The notes under the pieces were generated by a model. It saw nothing but the letters and a program-made list of their open reading frames with translations, was not told the DNA's origin and did no database searches. DNA of 64,000 nucleotides from Streptomyces sp. Je 1-332 (GTDB lineage: Bacteria; Actinomycetota; Actinomycetes; Streptomycetales; Streptomycetaceae), in contig NZ_CP160402.1 in the NCBI RefSeq assembly GCF_040730185.1, forward strand, positions 8,122,001 through 8,186,000. The letters run 5' to 3'. The position numbers and the translations under genes were made by a program. This document shows positions 42,869-51,699 of the stretch, in pieces (position 1 is the first letter of the stretch; the number at the start of each line of letters is the position of its first letter).

Positions 42869-45800
42869 GTGGGGCGCCAGGAGAAGACGATCGATCCCGA
42901 GGCGGGGCCGGTCCAGAGATTCGCCTTCGAGCTGCGTGCGCTGCGCCGTGAGGCGGGTGGCCCGCCCTACAGGGTGATGGCCCAGGAGGCGGGATACTCG
43001 GTTGCTGCGCTGTCACGCGCGGCGGCGGGGGAGACGCAGCCTTCCCTGCCGCTGACGCTTGCCTACGTGAAGGCCTGCGGAGGGGACACGGGAGAGTGGG
43101 CACGCCGCTGGGAGGCCGTTCGTGACGAAGAGGCCAGTCCCTCCGGGGCCTTGGACCTGGACCTTAGCCATGCGCCCTACCGGGGACTGACCCGCTTCGA
43201 GCCGGGCGACCTGGGGCGGTTCTTCGGCCGGGGCCGCCCGACGGAAAGCCTCGCCGCCATGGCCTCGGCTCAGCGGTGTGTGATGGTGGTGGGCCCTTCG
43301 GGCATCGGAAAGTCCTCCCTCTTGCGCGCCGGGTTCATTCCCCGCTTGCAGAACACGAAGGACCCGGCGTCGAGACCGGCCGCGATCCGCATTCTGACGC
43401 CGGGTCCAAGGCCGGTGCGCGATCACGAGAAGGTGTTTGTCCCGGCCGAGGGGCCCGGCGAAACATGGCTGGTGGTCGACCAGTTCGAGGAAATATTCAC
43501 CTTGTGCCGTGATGTGGCAGAGCGGCGGGAATTCATCCGCCTGCTGCTCACGGCGCAAGATCCCGGGTCGCGACTGCGGGTGGTGCTGGGCGTGCGGGCG
43601 GACTTCTACGTGCGTTGTCTTGAGCACGAAGGCCTGGCCGATGTCCTCGCGCAGGCATGCGTGCCGGTCGCCCCGATGACCCCGAACGAGTTGCGTGAGG
43701 TGATCGTCAAGCCGGCGGCGGCCGAAGGGCTGATCGTCGAGCGGAAGCTGACTGCCCGCCTCGTCGAGGAGACGGGTGAAGAACCGGGCGGACTGCCGCT
43801 GATGTCGCACACGCTGCTGGAAACCTGGCGCCACCGTCGAGGTCGTACCCTGGCCCTGGCAGGTTATGAAGCCGCCGGTGGTCTCCACGGTGCGATCGCC
43901 CAGACCGCCGAGCGCGTGTACGCGCAGGCATCCAGCGCCCAGCAAGAGGCGATGAGAGTCCTCTTCCTGAGGCTGACCGTGCCTGGTGACGGCTCCGAGG
44001 ACACCCGGCGGCGTGTGGAGTTGGAGGAGCTCGAAGGGCTCGATCTCACCGCGCTGCTGCAGGAACTCGTGGCGGCCCGGCTGATCGTGACGGGCGAGGG
44101 CACCGTCGAGGTGGCCCACGAGGCGGTCATCCGTGCCTGGCCGCGGCTGCAGCACTGGCTGAGCGAGGACCGGGATGCGATACGCGTCCACCGACAGCTG
44201 ACCACTGCCGCCGGCATCTGGCATGACCTGGGCGGCGACGAGAGCGCGTTGTACCGCGGGGTCCAGCTCGCCGTGGCCCAGGAGTGGGCCGAGAGCCGCT
44301 CCGCGGCGCTCAACGATCAAGAGGCCCGCTTCCTCCACGCCGGCCTCGCTGCCGACCAGCGGCGCACACGCCGTACTCATCAACTCATCGCAGCTCTCAG
44401 CGTGTTGCTGGTCCTGGCGCTCACCGCAGCTGGCGTCGCGGTCCACAAGACATCAGCAGCCGACACTCAACGCCGTCTCGCCCTCTCCCGCGAACTTGCC
44501 GCCCGCGCCGACGAGATGAGCGAGAAGCAGCCCGCGGCAGCCATGGTCGTCGCCCTGCGCGGATACCGGCAGGCATCCACCACGGAGGCACGCGGCAGTC
44601 TGCTGAGCGCTTATGCCGACTACAACGCCAACCAACTCACCGGCCATACCGGCGCGGTACAGACCACGGCTTACGCACCGGACGGCCGCACCTTGGCCTC
44701 CGCGAGCTTCGATCACACCGTCAAGTTGTGGGACGCACGCTCCCACCGTCTGCTTGCCACGCTCGCCGGCCACACCGAGGCCGTCAACACCGTGGCCTTC
44801 TCGCCGGACGGCCACACCCTGGCCACCGCGAGCAATGACCGCAGCGTCAAGCTGTGGGACACACGCTCCCATGACCTCATCGCGACGCTCACCGGCCACA
44901 CCAACATGGTGGAAGGAGTCGCGTTCTCGCCCGATGGGCGCACCCTGGCCACTGCCGGCAGCGACCGAACCGTGCGTCTGTGGAACATACGCAGCCATCA
45001 CCAACTGGCGGTCCTGAGGGGCCACACCGACCGGGTGCTCCGGCTGGCGTTCTCGCCGGATGGCCGTACGCTGGCCAGCGCGGACAACGGACGCACGACC
45101 CGCCTCTGGAAGGTCTCCTCCCGCACCACCGTCGCCGTCCTGGCCGGACGCACCGGCGCCGTCAAGACCGTGGCGTTCTCGCCGGACGGCCGCACGATGG
45201 CCACCGCGGGAACCGACCACACCGTCAAGCTGTGGGACACCGGCACCCATCGCCTGCGCGCCACTCTCACCGGCCATACCCAACCCGTGCAACAGGTGGC
45301 CTTCGCCCCGGACGGCCACACGCTGGCCAGTACGAGTACTGACGGAACCGTCCGCCTGTGGCGGCCTTCCTCGTCCAAGCGGCTGGCGACCATGCACGTT
45401 GAGGATCCCTCCTACGCGCTCGCGTTCTCGCCGGACAGCCGAACACTTGCCACAACCGGAAAGGACTCCACCATCCGCCTGTGGAGCGTGCGTTCCACCC
45501 GCGCCATCGCCACGCTGGCCGGCCAGTTCGGTACGGTCACCTCAGGCGTGCCCTTCGCTACACGTCGCGCGGCCCTCACGGTGGATCGAGACCACCTCAT
45601 CGCCCGCTGGTCACCGACCGCAGGGTCTGTACACCCGACCCCCGTCGAGGATCGTCCCTCCAGCCCAGGTGCTGTGACCAGCAGCGATGGGCATGTGATG
45701 GTCACAGCAGCTGATGACGGCACCGTGCGTGTACGGAACCTGGTCACGGGCCGAAGCGCAGCCACACTCACCGACGCGCCTGGCAGCGTGAGCCGACTGG

Positions 45801-46468
45801 CGATCAGCGCGGACGGCCGCACCGTTGCCGCCGGCGGTGAGGGGGGCACCATCCGGGTGTGGGATGTCGGCACTCGCCGGACCAAGAAGGTGCTGCGCGG
45901 GCCCCGGGCCGTGAACGGTCTGGCGATCGACCCGCGTGGCCGCAGTGTGGCCGCCACCGCTTCCGACGGCAGCAGCCGCCTGTGGCACCTCCGTCCAGGG
46001 GGGCCCGCCAGGCCCCTCGTCGGCCCCCGAGAGGCTGCCGGCGCCGTGGCTTTCAGCCCCGACGGCCGCACCCTGGCGGTAGGCACCACAGACAACAACA
46101 GCATGCGCCTGTGGGATGTCGCCACCCACCGCACGAGAGCGACGCTCACCGGACACACCGGCTCCATCCTGGGGGCCTCCTTCAGCCCCGACGGCTCCAC
46201 GCTCGCCACTACCAGCATGGACCGCAGCATCCGGCTGTGGAATCCCGAGACCGCACGCCTGCGCGCCACCCTCACCGGCCCCACGGCACTTCTCTCCACG
46301 GCAAGCTTTTCTCCGGACGGTCGTGCCCTGGCGACGTTCGGATCGCCCGACACTCCCCGTGTCTGGAGCACCGATGCCGACGACGTCGCCGCACGTGTCT
46401 GCCGCCTCAGTGGGGATCACCACTGGGCGCAACTGCTCCCGGACCAGCCGGTTTCAGAGGTGTGCTGA
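42869..46468 (+). CDS. HTH-STAND NTPase-WD40 signalling protein
   Basis: 1199 residues from GTG 42869 (GAGAGG upstream). The order is: an XRE-like HTH at about 14-85 (FAFELRALRREAGGPPYRVM, AGYSVAALSRAAAGETQPSL); a novel STAND NTPase with Walker A GPSGIGKSSLLRAG (142-155) and Walker B LVVDQFEEIF (201-210); a winged-helix/helical arm (VEVAHEAVIRAWPRLQHWL); one transmembrane helix at about 505-525 (LIAALSVLLVLALTAAGVAV); then about 14 WD40 blades (HTGAVQTTAYAPDGRTLASA, DHTVKLWDARS). STAND-WD40 proteins act as signal-triggered oligomerising switches. The signal here is unknown. Confidence 0.9.
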   Translation: MGRQEKTIDPEAGPVQRFAFELRALRREAGGPPYRVMAQEAGYSVAALSRAAAGETQPSLPLTLAYVKACGGDTGEWARRWEAVRDEEASPSGALDLDLSHAPYRGLTRFEPGDLGRFFGRGRPTESLAAMASAQRCVMVVGPSGIGKSSLLRAGFIPRLQNTKDPASRPAAIRILTPGPRPVRDHEKVFVPAEGPGETWLVVDQFEEIFTLCRDVAERREFIRLLLTAQDPGSRLRVVLGVRADFYVRCLEHEGLADVLAQACVPVAPMTPNELREVIVKPAAAEGLIVERKLTARLVEETGEEPGGLPLMSHTLLETWRHRRGRTLALAGYEAAGGLHGAIAQTAERVYAQASSAQQEAMRVLFLRLTVPGDGSEDTRRRVELEELEGLDLTALLQELVAARLIVTGEGTVEVAHEAVIRAWPRLQHWLSEDRDAIRVHRQLTTAAGIWHDLGGDESALYRGVQLAVAQEWAESRSAALNDQEARFLHAGLAADQRRTRRTHQLIAALSVLLVLALTAAGVAVHKTSAADTQRRLALSRELAARADEMSEKQPAAAMVVALRGYRQASTTEARGSLLSAYADYNANQLTGHTGAVQTTAYAPDGRTLASASFDHTVKLWDARSHRLLATLAGHTEAVNTVAFSPDGHTLATASNDRSVKLWDTRSHDLIATLTGHTNMVEGVAFSPDGRTLATAGSDRTVRLWNIRSHHQLAVLRGHTDRVLRLAFSPDGRTLASADNGRTTRLWKVSSRTTVAVLAGRTGAVKTVAFSPDGRTMATAGTDHTVKLWDTGTHRLRATLTGHTQPVQQVAFAPDGHTLASTSTDGTVRLWRPSSSKRLATMHVEDPSYALAFSPDSRTLATTGKDSTIRLWSVRSTRAIATLAGQFGTVTSGVPFATRRAALTVDRDHLIARWSPTAGSVHPTPVEDRPSSPGAVTSSDGHVMVTAADDGTVRVRNLVTGRSAATLTDAPGSVSRLAISADGRTVAAGGEGGTIRVWDVGTRRTKKVLRGPRAVNGLAIDPRGRSVAATASDGSSRLWHLRPGGPARPLVGPREAAGAVAFSPDGRTLAVGTTDNNSMRLWDVATHRTRATLTGHTGSILGASFSPDGSTLATTSMDRSIRLWNPETARLRATLTGPTALLSTASFSPDGRALATFGSPDTPRVWSTDADDVAARVCRLSGDHHWAQLLPDQPVSEVC

Positions 46469-46493
46469 ACGTGTCCCGCGGCGGGTCAGCTCC

Positions 46494-46535
46494 TCACTCC
46501 TCACGGGCCGCACGTCACTCCTCATGGGCCGAACG
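46494..46535. repeat. 21-bp tandem duplication at a gene end
   Basis: 46494-46514 (TCACTCCTCACGGGCCGCAC, then G) and 46515-46535 (TCACTCCTCATGGGCCGAAC, then G) match at 19 of 21 positions. The right copy contains the minus-strand stop codon of the PQQ-propeller gene (46522-46524), so the stop is duplicated downstream of the gene. Confidence 0.8.
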
Positions 46536-48090
46536 TCATGATCTGGGGAGGCGGATCTCGGTCCTCGTCTCCTGGGATGGACCCGAGAGTGAGTACGAGA
46601 AGGCCTCCGCCCGGCGATGTCCTGACTTGGTCGTAGGCACGCTGGGTGAGCCGGGTCGCGTGCGGAAGCCGCAGCAGGGCGGTCGGTTCGCCACCGGTGA
46701 GGGGGACGGAAAGAAGAGCTCCAGCCCGGGTGCGGGTAGCGCCTGCGTAGACGAGCATCACGTCCCCCTCCACCCGGATGGGCTGCAGGGCGCCGTCGTC
46801 GGGGGAGGGGACTTTGCTGCGCTCCTTGCCCGTGCGCAGGTCAAGTCCGATGAGGGCGCTCCTGGTGCCGACGTCGGAAGAGGTCTGCGGCAGGTAGAGC
46901 GTGTTGCCCTCGATCAGCGCGTTGGGACATGACTGATAGGAGGAGTCCGGCATGTCTGCTGAAGTGCAGCCCGGGTCCACCTCATCGCTGAGGGCGAAAT
47001 GGGATCGAGGTTTTCCCTTGTCGCCGAGGACAGTCACTCGGACCTTGGTGCGCGCCTGCGTGGATACGTTGATGACAAGGGGGTCCAGGCTGTAGACGCC
47101 GTACGGGGTCTCACCTTTGGGAAAACTGTGTGTCCAACGGGCCTTGCCGGTGGCGGGGTCGATCTCCTGAACCTGGTAGTCGTATGGTTCGGCGCTTCCG
47201 CAGTTCACGAAGGCCACCAGTCTCTGCCCGCCTGCGAAGCCTGATGGACGGCAGCCGTCCTTGAGGTCGAGCATGCCGAACACCTTCTCGCCGTCTTCGA
47301 TGGCGAAGGCGCTGTTCCCACCGATGCGGGTGGCGGTGACAATGTCTCCGCTGATGACCAGGTCCTGCCTGGTCATGATGTCCATGCCGTGTTCGTTAGG
47401 AATCTTGACGGTCCAGCCGCGTGACCCCGTCGTCAGATCAAGTTGCATCAACTGGTTGCAGGTTCGAGTCTCGCGCTCGGAGTCGTAGTAGGCGACGACG
47501 ATCTTGCCGTCATCGCTCGATGTGTGCGAGGCGCCGCAAATCGCATGGGGAAGTTTCAGGTGCCCCTTCGGCCAGGCTGCGCTGCCCGTGTTCGCGTCGA
47601 AGGCGTACACCGTTTTGTACGTCGCTTTGACCAGCACGTCACCCAGCCCCCACATCCCGGGGCTGTCCGCACCTCGGCCGGGGACCGTGGGGCTTTCCGC
47701 GTACCACAGAGTTCGTGCCTCGCCTGCCTTACGGCCCTTGTTGTAGTCCCTCTGCGGTGGGGCCGAGGACGTGGCGGGAGCGGACGGTGTCGGGGCTTGC
47801 GGGCCCGCTGAGGGACCCCTGGCGTCCCCCTTCTCCGTGCCGCGCGACTGAACGACACCGACCCCCACACCGCAGAGCAGGACGAGCACGAGGGCCGTAA
47901 GCAGCAGTTTCCGCCGCGAAGTCGGGGGGCCGTCGCCTCCCGACTTCGGGGGCAGGGGCGCGGGCGCTGGTTCGAACGGGGGCGGAGGCGGCCCAAAACC
48001 TTCAGCTTCTGGAGGCCGGCTCACGGAAGAACTCCCTCCAGCAGGCTCTCCCGCGCTCTGCCCTCTACGCCCAGCCGTGCTGCCGGCCAT
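46522..48090 (-). CDS. Membrane-anchored PQQ-type beta-propeller protein
   Basis: 522 residues from ATG 48090 (MAGSTAGRRGQSAGEPAGGS). A Pro-rich cytosolic head (PPPPPFEPAPAPLPPKSGGD) precedes one transmembrane helix at about 61-80 (LLLTALVLVLLCGVGVGVV). The rest is outside and contains propeller blades (KTVYAFDANTGSAAWPKGHL, QEIDPATGKARWTHSF, ALIGLDLRTGKERSKVP) as in PQQ-binding-like/BamB folds. No enzyme residues are evident. The topology suits a surface sensor or assembly factor. It is convergent with the STAND-WD40 gene and may be functionally linked to it. Confidence 0.8.
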   Translation of the reverse strand: MAGSTAGRRGQSAGEPAGGSSSVSRPPEAEGFGPPPPPFEPAPAPLPPKSGGDGPPTSRRKLLLTALVLVLLCGVGVGVVQSRGTEKGDARGPSAGPQAPTPSAPATSSAPPQRDYNKGRKAGEARTLWYAESPTVPGRGADSPGMWGLGDVLVKATYKTVYAFDANTGSAAWPKGHLKLPHAICGASHTSSDDGKIVVAYYDSERETRTCNQLMQLDLTTGSRGWTVKIPNEHGMDIMTRQDLVISGDIVTATRIGGNSAFAIEDGEKVFGMLDLKDGCRPSGFAGGQRLVAFVNCGSAEPYDYQVQEIDPATGKARWTHSFPKGETPYGVYSLDPLVINVSTQARTKVRVTVLGDKGKPRSHFALSDEVDPGCTSADMPDSSYQSCPNALIEGNTLYLPQTSSDVGTRSALIGLDLRTGKERSKVPSPDDGALQPIRVEGDVMLVYAGATRTRAGALLSVPLTGGEPTALLRLPHATRLTQRAYDQVRTSPGGGLLVLTLGSIPGDEDRDPPPQIMTFGP

Positions 48091-48256
48091 CGTGGTTGGG
48101 GCGACGCAGGTCCGCTTTTCACGTACACAGATCTCCTGACGGGGTGCAAGGTCCGATCGGACTCCTGGCCAAACGCGTGGCGAGACGGTGAACGCGAGTG
48201 CCGCTGTCTCGCCCGTCACCTTCGGCCAGGTCCCAGTCATCTCAGCGGTCCGTTGT

Positions 48257-48293
48257 TTTTCTCGCACCCCCCACCTGGGCTGGTAGACAAAAC
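48257..48293. repeat. Shared regulatory-like element, copy 2
   Basis: TTTTCTCGCACCCC (48257-48270) and GGTAGACAAAAC (48282-48293) repeat the two blocks seen at 42724-42759, with an 11-bp spacer. This copy lies between the divergent PQQ-propeller and Tat-hydrolase genes. Confidence 0.7.
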
Positions 48294-48476
48294 GTCGACG
48301 GCCCGCCCCGTTTCCCGTGTGCCGGTCTGGCAACGCAGGATCACCTTGCGGACCGCATCGGCCTCGGGACGTAAACCCATGGACCGATGCCGTACGGAGG
48401 GGCATGTGACAGCGTTTCGAGGTGCCCACGGACCGGCCGTGGCGGCACGATTGACGATCCGTGACACGGAGGTCGC

Positions 48477-49697
48477 ATGACCGTCTCGCCGTTCGCCGCC
48501 CACAGGAGCCTGACACGCCGCCGCATGCTGGGAGCCGCGCTGGCCGCCGGGGCCGCCGTGCCGCTCACCGCCATCGCAAGCCCCGCGTGGGCGGACCCGG
48601 GCATGCCCGCCCCCGCCCCGGAGCGGCTCACGTTGCCCCTGCCCACCGGGCCGCACCCGGTGGGCACGGTCCCACTGCACCTCGTCGACCGGTCACGCCC
48701 CGACGACATCGCGGGCCCCGGGCGCTACCGGGAGTTGATGGCCACCGTCTGGTACCCCGCCCGGGACGTCGAGCACTACCCGGTGGCGCCCTGGATGCCG
48801 GCCCGTGCTCTTCAGGCGTTCTTCGATGACGCGGGGTACGGTGCTCTTGCCTCCGTGGCACCGCTCACCGCCGGGCACGTGGGCGCTCCGGTACTGCGGT
48901 CGGGCCGACGCCTGCCTGTCGTCGTGTTCTCGCACGGCGCGCACAGCCACCAGGGCGACCACACCATCATGGTCCAGGAGCTGGCCAGCCGCGGCTTCGC
49001 GGTGGTGACGGTGGCTCACCAGTACGACACCTACACCGAGTTCCCCGACGGCAAGGTCGCCGTCCCGCTCCGTGATCCGAAGGCGCCGACGCTCCCCGGA
49101 GACTTCGCCGCTGACCTGCGCTTCGTCCTCGACTGCGTCGAGCAGCTCGCCGCGGGGCACAACCCGGACGCCGACCGGCGCGAGCTGCCCGCCCGGCTGC
49201 TCGGCTCCCTCGACCCCCGGCGCGTGGGCGCGTTCGGCTGGTCGAAGGGCGGGACGGCCACCGCCTGCGCCATGCTCGCGGACGACCGCATCCGGGCCGG
49301 TCTGAGCCTCGACGGTCCCATGCAGATGAATCCGCCGCTCGCCGGTGACCTGGACCGGCCGTTCATGATGATGTCCGCCGAGTTCACCCGGGCCACGGAC
49401 CCCGAGGTCGCCGCGTTCTGGTCACATCTGCGGGGCTGGCGGCTGGACATCCGGGCCCGGGGCGCCGCCCATATCTCGTACGGCGACAATGAGGCGCTGT
49501 TCGCCCAGGTGGCGAAGCGGTTCGGGTGGAGCGAGCAGCAGCTCCAGGACGTGATCGGCACCCTCGATCCCGGCCAGGCGGTGAAGATCCAGCAGGCGTA
49601 CCCGCTCGCATTCTTCGACGAACACCTGCGCCACCGCCGGGGGCACCTGCTCGACGGGCCGTCCCCGGCCTTTCCCGCCGTGACGTTCCTCCCTTGA
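48477..49697 (+). CDS. Tat-exported alpha/beta-hydrolase (PAF-acetylhydrolase-like)
   Basis: 406 residues. The Tat signal SLTRRRMLGAALAAGAAVPL is followed by AWADPGMPAP. The fold matches bacterial homologues of plasma PAF-acetylhydrolase: YRELMATVWYPAR, VVVFSHGAHSHQGDHTIMV, nucleophile Ser in GAFGWSKGGTATACAM, Asp in LSLDGPMQMNPP and His in RGAAHISYGDNE. It would hydrolyse ester or amide substrates outside the cell. RBS GGAGGTCGC precedes ATG 48477. It may share the upstream 37-bp element with the divergent PQQ gene. Confidence 0.85.
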   Translation: MTVSPFAAHRSLTRRRMLGAALAAGAAVPLTAIASPAWADPGMPAPAPERLTLPLPTGPHPVGTVPLHLVDRSRPDDIAGPGRYRELMATVWYPARDVEHYPVAPWMPARALQAFFDDAGYGALASVAPLTAGHVGAPVLRSGRRLPVVVFSHGAHSHQGDHTIMVQELASRGFAVVTVAHQYDTYTEFPDGKVAVPLRDPKAPTLPGDFAADLRFVLDCVEQLAAGHNPDADRRELPARLLGSLDPRRVGAFGWSKGGTATACAMLADDRIRAGLSLDGPMQMNPPLAGDLDRPFMMMSAEFTRATDPEVAAFWSHLRGWRLDIRARGAAHISYGDNEALFAQVAKRFGWSEQQLQDVIGTLDPGQAVKIQQAYPLAFFDEHLRHRRGHLLDGPSPAFPAVTFLP

Positions 49698-49901
49698 GGA
49701 AGCGGGACGACTGGGCCGAGTTCTATTTGAACCGCCTCGGCCAAGCTGCGCACCGCGGGGCCCCGCCCGCGCCCTCGGCATCGACATCATCGTCGCCGTC
49801 TCATGGCAGCGAGCAGCCGCCGGAGGCTGTGCCGCCGACGCGCCAGAGGGCAGCCGCCGTACTTCACCGCAACATCCGATCCATGAACCAGGGACACCAA
49901 C

Positions 49902-50630
49902 ATGAGATTCGACAACCACCGCGTGGTCATCACCGCCGCCGGCCGCGATTTCGGACGCACTTTGGCCATTCGTCTCGCGGACCTCGGCGCCGAGGTCTTC
50001 CTCTCCGCGCGCACTCTCGACGCTGCAGAGCGGGTCCGCGACGAGATGCGCGACCGAGGGCACCACCAGGTACACGCCTTCGCCTGCGACCTGACGCAAG
50101 CCGCCTCGATCCGCGACTTCGCTGCGGGCGTCGCCCGGCACACCAACCGCATCGACGTGCTGATCAACAACGGCTCCCGCTACCTCGATGGCCCAGACCT
50201 CCTGACCGCCTCGGACACCGACGTCGTCGACACCATCGCGTCCGGCGCCACCGGCACCGTACTGACCGTGAAGAACTTCCTCCCTCTCCTGCTCAACTCG
50301 GACAAGCCGGATGTGGTGACCATGGTCTCCGCCTGCGGAACAGCCGGCCATCACCGCTCGGACGCACACGACGCCTTCTACGCCGCCAAGAGCGCACAGG
50401 CGGGGTTCGCCGAGATCCTCTCCAAGCGCCTGCGACCGCAGGGGGTCCGGGTGATCTCCCTCTATCCGCCCGACTTCGACAACCCCGACCCGCTCTCCGA
50501 TGAGTGGGAGACGACACCGCGTGAGGCCAAGGACGCCCTCACCGCGCAGTCACTCGTGGAGTGCGTCCTCTTCGCAGTCGCCCAGCCCCGAGACTGCTTC
50601 ATCAAGGCGTTCCACTTCGAACAGGTCTGA
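49902..50630 (+). CDS. Short-chain dehydrogenase/reductase
   Basis: 242 residues. The Rossmann start VVITAAGRDFGRTLAIRLAD has TAAGRDFG in place of the usual TGxxxGIG. NNGS at about residue 88 replaces NNAG. The catalytic set is visible as Ser in VTMVSACGTAGHH and Tyr-x-x-x-Lys in AFYAAKSAQAGF. The modified glycine motif still fits cofactor binding. It is a divergent member with unknown substrate, monocistronic between the Tat hydrolase and the convergent FGE gene. Confidence 0.8.
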   Translation: MRFDNHRVVITAAGRDFGRTLAIRLADLGAEVFLSARTLDAAERVRDEMRDRGHHQVHAFACDLTQAASIRDFAAGVARHTNRIDVLINNGSRYLDGPDLLTASDTDVVDTIASGATGTVLTVKNFLPLLLNSDKPDVVTMVSACGTAGHHRSDAHDAFYAAKSAQAGFAEILSKRLRPQGVRVISLYPPDFDNPDPLSDEWETTPREAKDALTAQSLVECVLFAVAQPRDCFIKAFHFEQV

Positions 50631-50659
50631 TTGATGGGCCGATTGGGGGTAGCGCGCCT

Positions 50660-51586
50660 TCACGCACTGACTGTACGGAACCCGCAGTTGCCGCTGCTGG
50701 AGGCGGGGGTGTTGGCCGAGCGGGCCGCCACCCGGTAGCGGTGGCAATAGGAGGCATGGCACAAGTAGGAACCGCCGCGCATGACGCGACGCTCTCCCTC
50801 GCGGGGGCCTGGAGGATCGACTGCGGGGGAGTGGGCGTAGTAGTCGGGAGCGAACCAGTCCGCGCACCACTCCCACACGTTTCCGGCGACCTCGTACAGA
50901 CCGAGACCGTTGGGCGGATACGTGCGTACGGGCGCGGTCGCGAGCCAGCCGTCGGCCGTGGTGTTGGCGTGGGGGAACGGCCCCTGCCAGATGTTGCACA
51001 ACCAGCGCCTCGCGGGGGTGAGTTCGTCACCCCAGGCGAAGCGGCGGCCTTCGAGGCCGCCGCGGGCCGCGTACTCCCATTCGGCTTCCGTGGGCAGGCG
51101 GCGGCCCGCCCACGCGCAATAGGCCATGGCGTCCTCCCAGGCCACGTGCACCACAGGATGCTCCGGCTCCGCCGCCGACAGCGGTCCATGAGGGTGGCGC
51201 CAGTCCGCTCCCCGGACATCAAGCCACCAGGGGGTGGCCGGATCGGCCCCGCGGACGTCGGTCCTGTCGGCGGCGACCGCGAGGTGGAACACAGCCGAGC
51301 TGCGCTCTCGCTCGGCGACGGTCACATACCCGGTGTCGCCGACGAAAGACTCGTACATCGCCACGGTCACCGTCGTGACATCGATGGCGAAGGGTGCGAC
51401 GCGTACCGCGTGCACGGGCTGTTCGCCGTCCGCCGCATACCCCTCGTCGAAGGCGTCGCCCATCAGGAACCCACCGCCGGAAAGGCTCACTTGGTCGTGC
51501 ACGGGTGGGTCGGCGGCCGGTGCGGGGCGCGGACCGTACGGGCGGGTCCGGGTGACTGGTGCGCAACATCCCATTGACGTCTCCAT
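50660..51586 (-). CDS. Formylglycine-generating enzyme (sulfatase-modifying)
   Basis: 308 residues. It oxidises the Cys of a CxPxR motif in type I sulfatases to formylglycine. The active-site pair Cys276 and Cys281 lies in VMRGGSYLCHASYCHRYRVA, the spacing of Cys272/Cys277 in the characterised S. coelicolor enzyme; RSANTPASSSGNCGFR ends the fold. The NVWEWCADWF and RLPTEAEWEYAARGG motifs are typical. The start ATG 51586 is the likely transcription start (-10 TATACT just upstream). It is divergent from the PadR-sulfatase-MFS operon and surely serves that sulfatase. Confidence 0.95.
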   Translation of the reverse strand: METSMGCCAPVTRTRPYGPRPAPAADPPVHDQVSLSGGGFLMGDAFDEGYAADGEQPVHAVRVAPFAIDVTTVTVAMYESFVGDTGYVTVAERERSSAVFHLAVAADRTDVRGADPATPWWLDVRGADWRHPHGPLSAAEPEHPVVHVAWEDAMAYCAWAGRRLPTEAEWEYAARGGLEGRRFAWGDELTPARRWLCNIWQGPFPHANTTADGWLATAPVRTYPPNGLGLYEVAGNVWEWCADWFAPDYYAHSPAVDPPGPREGERRVMRGGSYLCHASYCHRYRVAARSANTPASSSGNCGFRTVSA

Positions 51587-51592
51587 GGCGCG

Positions 51593-51630
51593 AGTATATG
51601 AATTCGCACATAGGTGAAGTCACACATAGG
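51593..51630. promoter_or_regulatory. Divergent promoter of the sulfatase locus with paired CACATAGG repeats
   Basis: On the minus strand TATACT (51593-51598) lies six bases before the FGE ATG, giving a leaderless transcript. CACATAGG occurs twice (51607-51614 and 51623-51630), 16 bp apart, over the -35 to -50 region. This is a plausible operator for the adjacent PadR regulator. Confidence 0.55.
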
Positions 51631-51699
51631 CGCCGCGTTCTCGGCTCCTGGCTCCGCCGCCCCGTCGTTCCTTCGTTCCGTTACCGGGAGTCCGCGCCT

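Noticed and set aside
43013..44446. A 477-codon minus-strand frame inside the STAND gene
   Set aside because: It is antisense to the Walker A and B region and has no protein-family resemblance.
46522..48516. A longer start for the PQQ-propeller protein
   Set aside because: The extra 142 residues are Arg/Cys-rich without structure and run through the shared promoter element.
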